Positions 1-8,527 of a stretch of 45,637 nucleotides of DNA are shown piece after piece. Every line of letters starts with the position of its first letter. The stretch's first letter is position 1. Both the position numbers and the translations under genes were made by a program. The DNA is taken from the NCBI RefSeq assembly GCF_047470865.1, contig NZ_JAZDRH010000025.1, forward strand, positions 1-45,637, in the 5' to 3' direction. The notes beneath the pieces are model-generated. The model was not told the origin of the DNA and did no database searches. It was given only the letters and a program-made list of their open reading frames with translations. The stretch is from JAZDRH01 sp047470865. GTDB taxonomy: Bacteria; Pseudomonadota; Gammaproteobacteria; Pseudomonadales; Pseudomonadaceae.

Positions 1-130
1 ATACTAATTAGGGTGCTGAGTGGTTTAGCTATGTTAAAATATTCAGTCCCTTAGGGCGGTTATCTACATTATTAGATAATTCACTACACTAATAGAATTG
101 AAGCTGACTAAATAATACTAAAGGCATTGC

Positions 131-1189
131 ATGAATACACCTGAACAAAGAGTAAATGCTTATATTACGCACTGGTATAAGCAATGGTCAAAAGTTCAAG
201 ATGAGATGGGTGATAATGTTGATTTCGACTATTGGGGAGCTTTGATAGCTGAAGTAGATGATCTGCATTTTGTGGAAGGCAGCGACTCAGGAACCTCTAG
301 GTCATTTGGTTTTAAAGCTGATTTTGATCCCCATTTAGCAAAAATAACCGAATGCGAAATTCAGGGAGAATCTGCTCAAGTTTTTACTGAAACATATGAT
401 GAGACATTAAAAACAACTGATTATCATGTGTGGGAACTTACATTTAATGCAGAACAAGGTTGGAGGATATCGACCATTCTTGAATTATTACGCCCACCAA
501 AAAGCCTTGCTATTAATCCTAAAGAGCATGTTTCTATTCTAGCAATGAGCCATCCTGACGCGCCATTTTTAGCCAGAGAAGATCATATTGATTTAAATGA
601 AAATACGCTTTTTCAGAATGATCGAAAAATTAATATCCCCAACATGTTATCTGCGCAGAGTAAAGGTTTAACTGTATTAAAAGAGCTTGGAAGATTGCAA
701 GTAGCCACAGGTGTTCTTGGTATTTTAGATTTTGCGTATGATATTTATAATTTTCAGCCGTTACATAGAAAAGTAAAAGCGGGTAATTATCCAGTGCAGG
801 CGGTTATGATTTATAACCGAGTAGCAGGTGTTCGCATCAGATTTAATCCACAAGAACAGCCCGTTAAATGGTATGCGGCCAACACAGCAAAAGGTAATGG
901 CGTGTATGGAGTCGATGCGGGTAATTTAGCGATTTTTGATGTGAATAGCTTACTTAAACTTAGGTGTTTGCAAAAAGAGCAAATATTTACGGATTGGTGT
1001 AACTTGGCGCAACCACAGTTAGTTTCTTTGGCAGTTACTAATGACTGTCTTATTACGCCTAGTGGTTTCGGTGACGGCGCGTATCCTGCATTTTGGGGTG
1101 TTAACGCCAAGGATGAAATCGTTTCTTTGTATATCGATTTTATGATTTTGGTAGAAGAAAACAAAGATGGCCTATATCAGTCAATATAA
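131..1189 (+). CDS. NTF2-like / DUF4241 two-domain protein, probable orphan immunity protein
   Basis: 352 aa, no signal peptide or membrane segment seen, so probably cytoplasmic. Residues about 1-125 look like an NTF2-fold immunity domain: a helical N-terminus, then beta strands ending in a segment around WRISTILELLRPP. Residues about 195-345 match the DUF4241 pattern, with PVKWYAANT, YGVDAGNLAIFD and GDGAYPAFWGV followed by VSLYIDF. Both domain types are known mainly from immunity proteins of polymorphic toxin systems; the pairing here is my reading of motifs, not a search result. The start is an ATG preceded by AAGG. The gene stands alone, convergent with hemL, and no toxin lies in the window, though one could lie just left of it. 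Codon use looks more AT-rich than in the housekeeping genes, suggesting acquisition. Function is inferred only. Confidence 0.6.
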   Translation: MNTPEQRVNAYITHWYKQWSKVQDEMGDNVDFDYWGALIAEVDDLHFVEGSDSGTSRSFGFKADFDPHLAKITECEIQGESAQVFTETYDETLKTTDYHVWELTFNAEQGWRISTILELLRPPKSLAINPKEHVSILAMSHPDAPFLAREDHIDLNENTLFQNDRKINIPNMLSAQSKGLTVLKELGRLQVATGVLGILDFAYDIYNFQPLHRKVKAGNYPVQAVMIYNRVAGVRIRFNPQEQPVKWYAANTAKGNGVYGVDAGNLAIFDVNSLLKLRCLQKEQIFTDWCNLAQPQLVSLAVTNDCLITPSGFGDGAYPAFWGVNAKDEIVSLYIDFMILVEENKDGLYQSI

Positions 1190-1238
1190 AGCGCGAAAAA
1201 TACAAGAAATAGCGTTAAAGTTGACTGGCTCAAATCTA

Positions 1239-1277
1239 ATCTGACAGAGGCACCAGAAAAATAGGTAACTGTCAGAT
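1239..1277. repeat. Inverted repeat between convergent genes
   Basis: ATCTGACAG (1239-1247) is followed after 21 bases by its perfect inverse CTGTCAGAT (1269-1277). It lies between the stop of the immunity-like gene and the stop of hemL, which converge here. A 9-bp hairpin could stop transcription in both directions, but neither side has the T-run of an intrinsic terminator. Confidence 0.45.
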
Positions 1278-1297
1278 CAGGTCTGAGCTAGAACAAG

Positions 1298-2584
1298 TTA
1301 CTTAAGCTGTTTAAAGGCTTTTTCTGCGGCATCAAGAGTGATTTTTAATTCTTTTTCGCCCATTGCAGCGTTAGTAAAGGCGGCTTCAAAAGCACTTGGG
1401 GCTAAGTAAACGCCATTCTCTAACATAAGGTGGAAGAATTTACCAAAGCGTTCGGCATCGCTGTTCATCACATCGGCAAAGCAGGTGATATCTTTTTTCT
1501 CATTGAAATATAAACCAAACATGGCCGCGCCTGCTTGGGTGGTGGTGAAGGCAATGCCTGCGGCATCAGCACGTTCTTGTAAGCCTTTGAGTAGTGCAGT
1601 GGTGTATTTTTCAATGGCGCTATGAAAGTTCGGCTGGTTGATCAGTTTTAAAGTGGTAATGCCTGCCGCCATGGCAAGTGGGTTGCCTGAAAGTGTACCT
1701 GCTTGATAAACAGGACCTAAGGGCGCGATGTATTCCATTACTTCACGTTTACCACCGAAGCAACCTACAGGCATACCGCCGCCAATAATTTTACCAAATG
1801 TCGAAATATCAGGTGTGATGCCATAAAGCGCTTGAGCTCCACCTAGAGCAACGCGAAAGCCAGTCATCACTTCGTCAACAATTAAGAGTGATTGGTATTG
1901 ATCGCAAACCTCACGCAAACCTTGTAAAAAGCCTGGTACTGGCGGTACGCAGTTCATATTACCTGCCACAGGTTCGACAATGATACAGGCAATTTGCTCG
2001 CCCACTTGCGCAAAGCATTGTTTTACGGCGTCTAAATCATTGTAGGGCAAAGTGATGGTGTGCTGTGCAAAAGCAGCTGGTACGCCAGGTGAGCTAGGTA
2101 CACCTAATGTGAGTGCGCCTGAACCTGCTTTCACTAGTAAACTGTCGGAGTGCCCATGGTAGCAGCCTTCAAATTTAACTATGGTGTCGCGTTTGGTATA
2201 GCCACGAGCAAGACGAATAGCACTCATGGTAGCCTCAGTACCCGAGCTGACCATGCGTACCATTTCCATTGAAGGAACCAGCGAGCAAACGAGGTCTGCC
2301 ATTTGTACTTCTAGTTCAGTAGGTGCGCCATAAGATAGACCATGCTCTAACTGTTGGCGTACAGCATCAATTACTTGCGGGTGGCTATGACCTAGAATCA
2401 TTGGGCCCCATGAGCCAACGTAGTCAACATATTGCTTGTTGTCTTCATCAGTAATATAAGCGCCTTTGGCGTGCTTGATAAAGAGCGGGGTGCCGCCTAC
2501 GCCTTTAAATGCACGTACAGGTGAGTTAACACCACCAGGAATATGTTGTTGGGCATTTTCAAATAAGCTTTGTGAGCGTGACAT
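1298..2584 (-). CDS. hemL: Glutamate-1-semialdehyde 2,1-aminomutase
   Basis: 428 aa, the usual length for the family. This PLP enzyme converts glutamate-1-semialdehyde to 5-aminolevulinate, the committed precursor of heme in the C5 pathway, in the cytoplasm. The PLP-binding lysine is K265 in STFGKIIGGGMPVG; the cofactor-binding signatures VSSGTEATMSAIRLAR and VDEVMTGFR are intact. The ATG at 2584 is chosen over one ten codons upstream because a GAGGT ribosome-binding site lies five bases before it and homologues begin at this point. It is the last gene of the minus-strand run from leuS, 26 bases after thiE. Confidence 0.96.
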   Translation of the reverse strand: MSRSQSLFENAQQHIPGGVNSPVRAFKGVGGTPLFIKHAKGAYITDEDNKQYVDYVGSWGPMILGHSHPQVIDAVRQQLEHGLSYGAPTELEVQMADLVCSLVPSMEMVRMVSSGTEATMSAIRLARGYTKRDTIVKFEGCYHGHSDSLLVKAGSGALTLGVPSSPGVPAAFAQHTITLPYNDLDAVKQCFAQVGEQIACIIVEPVAGNMNCVPPVPGFLQGLREVCDQYQSLLIVDEVMTGFRVALGGAQALYGITPDISTFGKIIGGGMPVGCFGGKREVMEYIAPLGPVYQAGTLSGNPLAMAAGITTLKLINQPNFHSAIEKYTTALLKGLQERADAAGIAFTTTQAGAAMFGLYFNEKKDITCFADVMNSDAERFGKFFHLMLENGVYLAPSAFEAAFTNAAMGEKELKITLDAAEKAFKQLK

Positions 2585-2610
2585 AATGACCTCAAATTGG
2601 CTTTGTACAA

Positions 2611-3243
2611 TCAAGCAGGAAATAACAAGGAAAACTGTTCAGCACAGTGTTGTACCTGAGCTGCTGTTGGTTGTGCAAAAAGTGCGTGTATTACTGCCAG
2701 CGCATTAGCGCCTTGGCTGATTAAACTAGGTGCATTCTGGAGTGTAATGCCGCCAATGGCTACTAAGGGTAGCGCAAATTGGGCTTTAGCTTGCGTTAAT
2801 AAGTCAATATTAGCGCTGGGGGCATCAGGTTTAGTTTGAGAAGGAAAAAAACGACCAAAGGCAAGGTAAGATGCGCCTTGCGCTTTGGCCGTATATGCGA
2901 GGTCCAAACTGGCGTGACAAGTGGCTCCAATAATTGCCTGTTTCCCTAACATGTCACGGGCTTGAATTAGACTGCCATCCTTCTGCCCAAGATGGAGACC
3001 AACATTAGCTATTTTACAGGCTAATATTAAGTCATCATTAATAATAAGTTGCGCATTATATTTATTGCATAACAGTGCTAACTCACTGGCTTCACGGTAG
3101 CGTTGTTCGTGATCAGTGCCTTTATCACGATATTGCAATAGTTGCACACCACCTTTTAGCGCTGCCTCGCAGTAGCTGAGTAAGCGATCTTGCAGTAATT
3201 GGCTGTCTGTAATGGCGTACAGGCCTTGAATGGAGATGCTCAT
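2611..3243 (-). CDS. thiE: Thiamine-phosphate synthase
   Basis: 210 aa, normal for ThiE. It joins hydroxymethylpyrimidine diphosphate to thiazole phosphate to make thiamine monophosphate. A TIM barrel is indicated by GVQLLQYRDK near residue 35, INDD near residue 69, and FGRFFPSQTKPDAP in the substrate-binding loop. The conserved QYRDK supports a true ThiE rather than a TenI-type paralogue. Its ATG overlaps the stop of thiD by one base (TAATG), so the two are probably translationally coupled and supply consecutive steps of the pathway. Confidence 0.95.
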   Translation of the reverse strand: MSISIQGLYAITDSQLLQDRLLSYCEAALKGGVQLLQYRDKGTDHEQRYREASELALLCNKYNAQLIINDDLILACKIANVGLHLGQKDGSLIQARDMLGKQAIIGATCHASLDLAYTAKAQGASYLAFGRFFPSQTKPDAPSANIDLLTQAKAQFALPLVAIGGITLQNAPSLISQGANALAVIHALFAQPTAAQVQHCAEQFSLLFPA

Positions 3244-4040
3244 TAATTACAGTAATCCAAGGGTAAGCGGCGAGGAATATATTGTCCACGTCCAGGTGCT
3301 TCGGCATCGCGCAAACAGCGCCAAGTATAATCGAGTGCGCTGTTAACTGCGCTGCTCAGCTCTTCACCTAAGGCTAAGCGTGCAGCTAGAGTGCTGGCTA
3401 AGGTGCAGCCTGAACCATGATATTCGCCAGGCAATCTTGGGCAGGTAAAATCATGCAAGCTACCATCTTGGCAATATAAGCGATTATGGACTTGTGCTTG
3501 ATCACCATGCCCGCCTGTAATAAGCACATTAGGACAGTATTTTAAGAGAACTTGGGCGCATTGGTCGGCAGAGCCTTCTGCAAGTTCTGCTAGAATTCGA
3601 GCTTCAGGCAGATTAGGTGTAATTAACCTAGCTAGCGGCATGATTTTTTCACGCATGGCATAGCCTACATCGTCAGGTCCCAACGAACCGCCACCACCTG
3701 CACGTAATACAGGGTCGCAAATTAATGGGATATTGGGTAACTGCTTGGCGATTTCGACAATGCAGTCAACCATTTCCAGTGAGCCTAACATGCCTAGCTT
3801 AATCGCACTAACAGGTAGGTCATTAATAATAGCTTGTGCTTGAGCCATTACCCAGTCGGTATCTACTAATCGAAAACCACTCACATCTACTGTGTCCTGC
3901 ACAGTTAAAGCAGTGACGGCGACAGCGGCATGACAGCCTTGGGCACTAATAGCTTCGATGTCGGCTTGAGTGCCGGCACCGCCAACTGGATCATGTCCAG
4001 AAAGACAAAGAACAATAGGGCGGGAAATAGGTTTTTGCAT
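3243..4040 (-). CDS. thiD: Hydroxymethylpyrimidine kinase / phosphomethylpyrimidine kinase
   Basis: 265 aa from the ATG at 4040. It phosphorylates HMP twice to give the HMP-PP that ThiE uses. It belongs to the ribokinase superfamily: the substrate-binding N-terminus LCLSGHDPVGGAGTQADIE and the C-terminal anion-hole/catalytic segment GEYHGSGCTLAS are both present. A start three codons upstream (4049) is possible, but GGATGG sits about nine bases before the 4040 ATG and directly abuts the other, so 4040 is preferred. It lies 21 bases after holA and overlaps thiE by one base. No TPP riboswitch fits in the gap, so thiamine control, if any, acts elsewhere. Confidence 0.94.
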   Translation of the reverse strand: MQKPISRPIVLCLSGHDPVGGAGTQADIEAISAQGCHAAVAVTALTVQDTVDVSGFRLVDTDWVMAQAQAIINDLPVSAIKLGMLGSLEMVDCIVEIAKQLPNIPLICDPVLRAGGGGSLGPDDVGYAMREKIMPLARLITPNLPEARILAELAEGSADQCAQVLLKYCPNVLITGGHGDQAQVHNRLYCQDGSLHDFTCPRLPGEYHGSGCTLASTLAARLALGEELSSAVNSALDYTWRCLRDAEAPGRGQYIPRRLPLDYCN

Positions 4041-4061
4041 GGCTAACATCCATCCAATGCA

Positions 4062-5090
4062 TTAATACGTTGAGTGACGAAATAGGGGAAGTGCACAGAG
4101 CTCTAACACTAGGCTGTTAAGGCTAATCCAAGGATCCCCTATGGCTTGCCCTTTCCCTTGCTCATCAATAAGTTGCGCTAAGCTTAGCATGCGTTGCCAC
4201 TGTTCACTGCTATGGCGTGATAAGGCTTTGGCAAATAAAGGTTTGCGTGCTTGCGGCCAAATCTTAGTCAGTAATTTATCAGTTGGAATACCTTGGCTGT
4301 AACTATTACTGAGCTGAGCTAGCTGGCGAATATCTCGGCTCAGTGCCCATAAAATAATAGGTGTATCCATGCCTTCAGCACGAAGGCCTGCTAAAATTTT
4401 TAAGCTGCGCTGGGCTTCGCCATTAAGTGCAGCATCGACTAAGGTAAATACATCGTAACGTGCGCTATCGGCAATGCAAGCTTGGACAGTATCAATGTCT
4501 AAATGGCTTTTATTGCTAAGGAGTTTTAGCTTTTCAATTTCTTGAACAGCAGCCAGTAAGTTACCTTCTACGCGGGTAACAATTAAGTCAATAGCTTGTG
4601 CATCTGCTGACAAGCCTTGCTCAGTTAAGCGTTGCATAATCCATTGAGGTAGCTCTTTACTGTCAACAGGATAGATCTGCATAAAGCCACAATCTGGGCT
4701 GTCTAACAAGGCTTTTGCCCATTTGCTTTTTAGCGTGCTGCCATCAAGTTTAGGCAGGCTAATAAGTAATAACGTATCAGGCGCAGGCTGCTGAGCATAT
4801 TCGATTAAGGTTTTTACACCTTGATCGGTGAGTTTGCTTGAGCTTAGGCGTAATTCAATTACTTTTTTCTGGGCAAAAAGCGATAAGCTAGCACTTGCTT
4901 GGTAAAATTGCCCCCAGTCAAAATTACGATCAGCATAAAAAATTTCACGCTCATCATGTCCTTGCTGTTTGGCGGTAGCACGAATTAGATCGCAAGCCTC
5001 TTGGCAGAGGAAAGGATCATCACCACTGACAACATAGATGGGCAGTAGCTGCTTTAGGCTGCTTTTTAATTTATTTGGATAAAGTTTCAT
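4062..5090 (-). CDS. holA: DNA polymerase III subunit delta
   Basis: 342 aa, the expected size. Delta is the wrench subunit of the clamp loader; it opens the beta sliding clamp. The sequence begins with LPIYVVSGDDPFLCQEA, typical of HolA, and continues with an AAA+-like region lacking an ATP-binding P-loop, as expected for delta. The helical C-terminal domain contains a run around LILWALSRDIRQL. It lies 40 bases after lptE. The order lptE-holA is widely conserved in gammaproteobacteria. Confidence 0.95.
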   Translation of the reverse strand: MKLYPNKLKSSLKQLLPIYVVSGDDPFLCQEACDLIRATAKQQGHDEREIFYADRNFDWGQFYQASASLSLFAQKKVIELRLSSSKLTDQGVKTLIEYAQQPAPDTLLLISLPKLDGSTLKSKWAKALLDSPDCGFMQIYPVDSKELPQWIMQRLTEQGLSADAQAIDLIVTRVEGNLLAAVQEIEKLKLLSNKSHLDIDTVQACIADSARYDVFTLVDAALNGEAQRSLKILAGLRAEGMDTPIILWALSRDIRQLAQLSNSYSQGIPTDKLLTKIWPQARKPLFAKALSRHSSEQWQRMLSLAQLIDEQGKGQAIGDPWISLNSLVLELCALPLFRHSTY

Positions 5091-5130
5091 AAGGCAAACT
5101 AGGCTGCGTTTGCAGCCTAGTTATAACAGC

Positions 5131-5736
5131 TTAAGGGAATTGAATAGGTGATTGCTGCGGAGCTACTTGTTGGCGGCGCATTTCTTGCGCGCGCTCATAA
5201 GCTTCTTTCTCGGCTTGAGCTTTTTGCTCAGCCTGACGCTCCATGCGATCTAGTTGCTCTGGTGTGATTAACTGTAAGCGCATAGCTAGTTGTGTTACTA
5301 AGTCATAGCGCATTTCTTCAGCCAAGACACGACGTTCTTCATCTGAGCCTGAAATGTTATTTGAGTCATAAGCATAAGTACGTTCTAACTCAACCTTGTC
5401 TACCAACAATGGTAGCTTGTTAGGGCCATAAATCTCGTAATTTAGTGCAGATACAATAGTGTACTCAGCACTGCGCGAGCCAGCTGTTTTACTTGCAATA
5501 TACTGTGAGCTTTCTTCACGGCCTAAGTACAAGGTGTAGGTGGCATTAGGTGTTACCTGTACTTTGTTGGCTTCAATGCGCTTAACTACATCTTTAGCGA
5601 GTGGGCTTAACATATCGCGACCTTCCACGTTGATTTCGTGTAAGGCAAACTTAATATCGCCTGTGCCGCGCAGTTGGAAGCCGCAAGCGCTAAGTAATAA
5701 GGTAAAACTAAGCAGGGCAATGGTGCGTTTTAGCAT
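5131..5736 (-). CDS. lptE: LPS-assembly lipoprotein LptE
   Basis: 201 aa. A lipoprotein signal peptide ends in LLLSAC, with the lipidated cysteine at residue 18, so the protein should be anchored in the outer membrane. LptE plugs the LptD barrel and helps insert LPS at the cell surface. The mature N-terminus GFQLRGTGDI is characteristic. The C-terminal 45 residues are rich in Q, E, R and A and probably form a charged helix or tail, longer than in E. coli LptE. The ATG is preceded by GAGGA. It is the second gene of the leuS run and links functionally to the LPS-core genes at 33.5-42.6 kb. Confidence 0.95.
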   Translation of the reverse strand: MLKRTIALLSFTLLLSACGFQLRGTGDIKFALHEINVEGRDMLSPLAKDVVKRIEANKVQVTPNATYTLYLGREESSQYIASKTAGSRSAEYTIVSALNYEIYGPNKLPLLVDKVELERTYAYDSNNISGSDEERRVLAEEMRYDLVTQLAMRLQLITPEQLDRMERQAEQKAQAEKEAYERAQEMRRQQVAPQQSPIQFP

Positions 5737-5750
5737 GTTAGTTCCTCAGA

Positions 5751-5782
5751 GCAGGCTTAGGTCCTTAAACCTGCAGGTTTAA
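5751..5782. other. Structured leuS-lptE intergenic segment
   Basis: The 52-base gap between leuS and lptE holds two overlapping inverted repeats. One is a perfect 18-base palindrome (5765-5782, TTAAACCTGCAGGTTTAA). The other is a stem of nine pairs with one G-U, between arms at 5751-5759 and 5766-5774. They are mutually exclusive, and neither is followed on the minus strand by a T-run. It may be an mRNA processing or stability element, or a weak attenuator. Confidence 0.4.
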
Positions 5783-5788
5783 ATGATG

Positions 5789-8407
5789 TTAGTTAGCAAC
5801 AATATTAACTAGTTTGCCCGGTACGACAATCACTTTACGTATTGTTACGCCTTCAGTGAAGCGTTGTACGTTTTCATTGGCACGTGCTGCTGCTTCTACT
5901 TCCTCGCGTGAAGCTTGAGCTGGCACGTCAATTTGGCCGCGTAGCTTACCGTTTACCTGTACCACAAGTGTTAGAGTATCTTGCACTAATGCTGATTCGT
6001 CAGCGCAAGGCCAAGGCGCATCAATAATGTCTGTAGTATGCCCTAACTCATGCCAAATACTGTGGCAAATATGTGGTGTAATAGGCGCTAAGATTAACGC
6101 AATAGCTTCTAAGCCTTCTTGAATTAGCGCACGCTCTTGCTCAGTAGCAAAAGGCGCTTTTTCTAAGACATTCATAAGGCTCATGGTTTGTGCAATAGCG
6201 GTATTGAATTTGCGGAACTGTCCAATATCTGTGCTGGCTTGTTTGATGGCTGCATGGGTGGCTCGGCGAATTTCTTTTTGCTCAGCAGTTAGATTATTGG
6301 TATCTAATGCAGGTGGTAAACCTTGGCTTACATGACGCTGAGCTAGGCGCCAAACACGGCGTAAGAAGCGGTTAGAGCCTTCTACTCCTGAATCTGACCA
6401 CTCTAAGCTTTGCTCTGGAGGTGCTGCAAACATCATAAATAAACGGCAAGTATCGGCACCAAACTGCTGAATCATTTGCTGAGGATCTACGCCGTTATTT
6501 TTCGACTTAGACATCTTTTCCGTACCGCCAACAACAACTGGCAGGCCGTCAGCAATCAATTTAGCCGCCACAATCTTACCTTTGCTATCGGCTTCAATTT
6601 CTACTTCAGCTGGGTTATACCAAGTACGTTTTCCACTTTCATCAAGACGATAATAGGTATCTGCTACAACCATGCCTTGTGTTAGTAAGTTGGTAAAGGG
6701 TTCATCGCCTTCTACTAAGCCTTCATCACGCATTAGTTTGTGGAAGAAACGTGCATATAACAAGTGCAGAATAGCGTGTTCAATACCACCAATATATTGG
6801 TTAACAGGTAACCAATAGTTAGCAGCTTCTTTATCGACAAGACTGGTAGTGCATTGTGCTGAGGCATAACGTGCGTAATACCATGAAGACTCAACAAAGG
6901 TATCCATAGTGTCGGTTTCACGACGTGCATCAGCACCACACTCAGGGCATTGGCACTGATAGAATTCAGGCATTTTATTGAGTGGGTTGCCACTGCCATC
7001 AGGAATGACATTTTCCGGAAGGACTACAGGTAACTGGTCTTCGGGTACTGGCACATCACCACAGCTTGGACAGTGAATAATAGGGATAGGGCAGCCCCAG
7101 TAACGCTGGCGACTGATACCCCAGTCCCGTAGACGGAATTGAGTTTTACGTGAACCGCTGTTTGTATTTTCTAAGTCGCTGACAATACGGTCAAAGGCGT
7201 CTTGGAACCTTAATCCGTTGTATTGCTCGCAGTTAACCGTAACAAGACCTTCTTTTTGGCTGTACCAATCCTGCCATGTATGGCTAGAGAAGTTATCTTC
7301 GCCGTTTTCAGGGCGATATACTTGAACTATAGGTAGGCTGTATTTATTAGCAAATTCAAAGTCACGTTCATCGTGTGCAGGAACGGCCATGACAGCGCCT
7401 TCGCCATAACCCCAAAGCACATAGTTTGCGATAAATACAGGTAGTTTTTTACCATTTAATGGATGAATAACGTACTGCCCAGTGGCAACACCTTTTTTCT
7501 CCATAGTGGCCATATCCGCTTCTGCTACAGACCCTGCTTTGCATTCAGTAATGAAGCTGGCTAATTCTGGATTGCTTTCAGCCGCACGTTGCGCCAAAGG
7601 ATGCTCAGCGGCAACCGCAACATAGGTTGCGCCCATTAAGGTATCTGGGCGAGTAGAGTAAACTTTAAGCTGTCCTTCAATGCCAGTAGACTCAACATCA
7701 TAGTCAAAAACAATATCGGCACCGTAACTTTTACCAATCCAGTTACGCTGCATGGTTTTAACTTGTTCAGGCCAACCTGAAAGTGTATCTAAACTATTAA
7801 GTAGTTCTTCAGCATAGGCGGTAATTTTAAAGTAGTACATTGGGATTTCGCGTTTTTCTACTAACGCATCTGAACGCCAGCCGCGACCATCAATTACCTG
7901 CTCATTAGCCAGTACGGTTTGATCAACAGGGTCCCAGTTAACTGTACCTAATTTTTTATAAATAATGCCGCGCTTGAATAAACGAGTGAACAAAAACTGT
8001 TCCCAACGATAGTAGTCAGGCTTGCAGGTCGCCACTTCACGCGTCCAATCCAGAGCTAAACCTAAACGGTTAAATTGCTCTTTCATGTATGCCATGTTTT
8101 TGTAAGTCCACTCAGCAGGCGCTACTTTATGCTGAATAGCGGCGTTTTCCGCTGGCATCCCAAAGGCATCCCAACCCATAGGTTGTAATACATTTTTACC
8201 GAGCATACGTTGATAGCGAGAGAGTACGTCACCAATGGTGTAATTACGGACGTGCCCCATGTGCAGTCGACCGCTTGGGTAAGGGAACATAGAGAGGCAG
8301 TAGTAAGGTTCTTTACTGCTGTCTTCTTTAACCTCGAAAGATTTTTTTTCTTTCCAATGCGCCTGTGCGGCGGCTTCGACCTCGGCTGGTTGATACTGTT
8401 CTTGCAT
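5789..8407 (-). CDS. leuS: Leucyl-tRNA synthetase
   Basis: 872 aa from the ATG at 8407 (E. coli LeuRS is about 860). It charges tRNA-Leu in the cytoplasm. The class I HIGH motif appears as HMGH at residues 49-52 in FPYPSGRLHMGHVRNY and the KMSKS loop as KMSKSKNNG. The CP1 editing domain contains the threonine-rich YSTRPDTLMGATY and the GYGEGAVMAVPAHDERD segment. CPSCG and CPECG provide a zinc-binding region. A further in-frame ATG lies 18 codons upstream, but the encoded extension is not family-like, so it is not used. It is the first gene of the minus-strand run; its promoter should lie in 8408-8527, where I see no convincing -35/-10 pair. Confidence 0.97.
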   Translation of the reverse strand: MQEQYQPAEVEAAAQAHWKEKKSFEVKEDSSKEPYYCLSMFPYPSGRLHMGHVRNYTIGDVLSRYQRMLGKNVLQPMGWDAFGMPAENAAIQHKVAPAEWTYKNMAYMKEQFNRLGLALDWTREVATCKPDYYRWEQFLFTRLFKRGIIYKKLGTVNWDPVDQTVLANEQVIDGRGWRSDALVEKREIPMYYFKITAYAEELLNSLDTLSGWPEQVKTMQRNWIGKSYGADIVFDYDVESTGIEGQLKVYSTRPDTLMGATYVAVAAEHPLAQRAAESNPELASFITECKAGSVAEADMATMEKKGVATGQYVIHPLNGKKLPVFIANYVLWGYGEGAVMAVPAHDERDFEFANKYSLPIVQVYRPENGEDNFSSHTWQDWYSQKEGLVTVNCEQYNGLRFQDAFDRIVSDLENTNSGSRKTQFRLRDWGISRQRYWGCPIPIIHCPSCGDVPVPEDQLPVVLPENVIPDGSGNPLNKMPEFYQCQCPECGADARRETDTMDTFVESSWYYARYASAQCTTSLVDKEAANYWLPVNQYIGGIEHAILHLLYARFFHKLMRDEGLVEGDEPFTNLLTQGMVVADTYYRLDESGKRTWYNPAEVEIEADSKGKIVAAKLIADGLPVVVGGTEKMSKSKNNGVDPQQMIQQFGADTCRLFMMFAAPPEQSLEWSDSGVEGSNRFLRRVWRLAQRHVSQGLPPALDTNNLTAEQKEIRRATHAAIKQASTDIGQFRKFNTAIAQTMSLMNVLEKAPFATEQERALIQEGLEAIALILAPITPHICHSIWHELGHTTDIIDAPWPCADESALVQDTLTLVVQVNGKLRGQIDVPAQASREEVEAAARANENVQRFTEGVTIRKVIVVPGKLVNIVAN

Positions 8408-8527
8408 GACTATTCGGCTAATAAAGTAGGTAAATTGAGGGCAGCATAGATTTGCTACCACCTAAAGTTTTTAAGTTGCCCTAGCATACATGAGCAAACA
8501 CAAGATAGGGAAACACTAAGCAGTAGT

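Noticed and set aside
1..130. Possible gene fragment or promoter at the left edge
   Set aside because: AT-rich, no convincing reading frame or -35/-10 pair; nothing supportable.
811..1164. 117-codon frame on the minus strand within the immunity-like gene
   Set aside because: It lies fully opposite a recognisable DUF4241 domain and shows no protein-like motif.
4041..4061. TPP riboswitch before thiD
   Set aside because: Only about 21 bases separate thiD from holA; there is no room and no THI-box motif.
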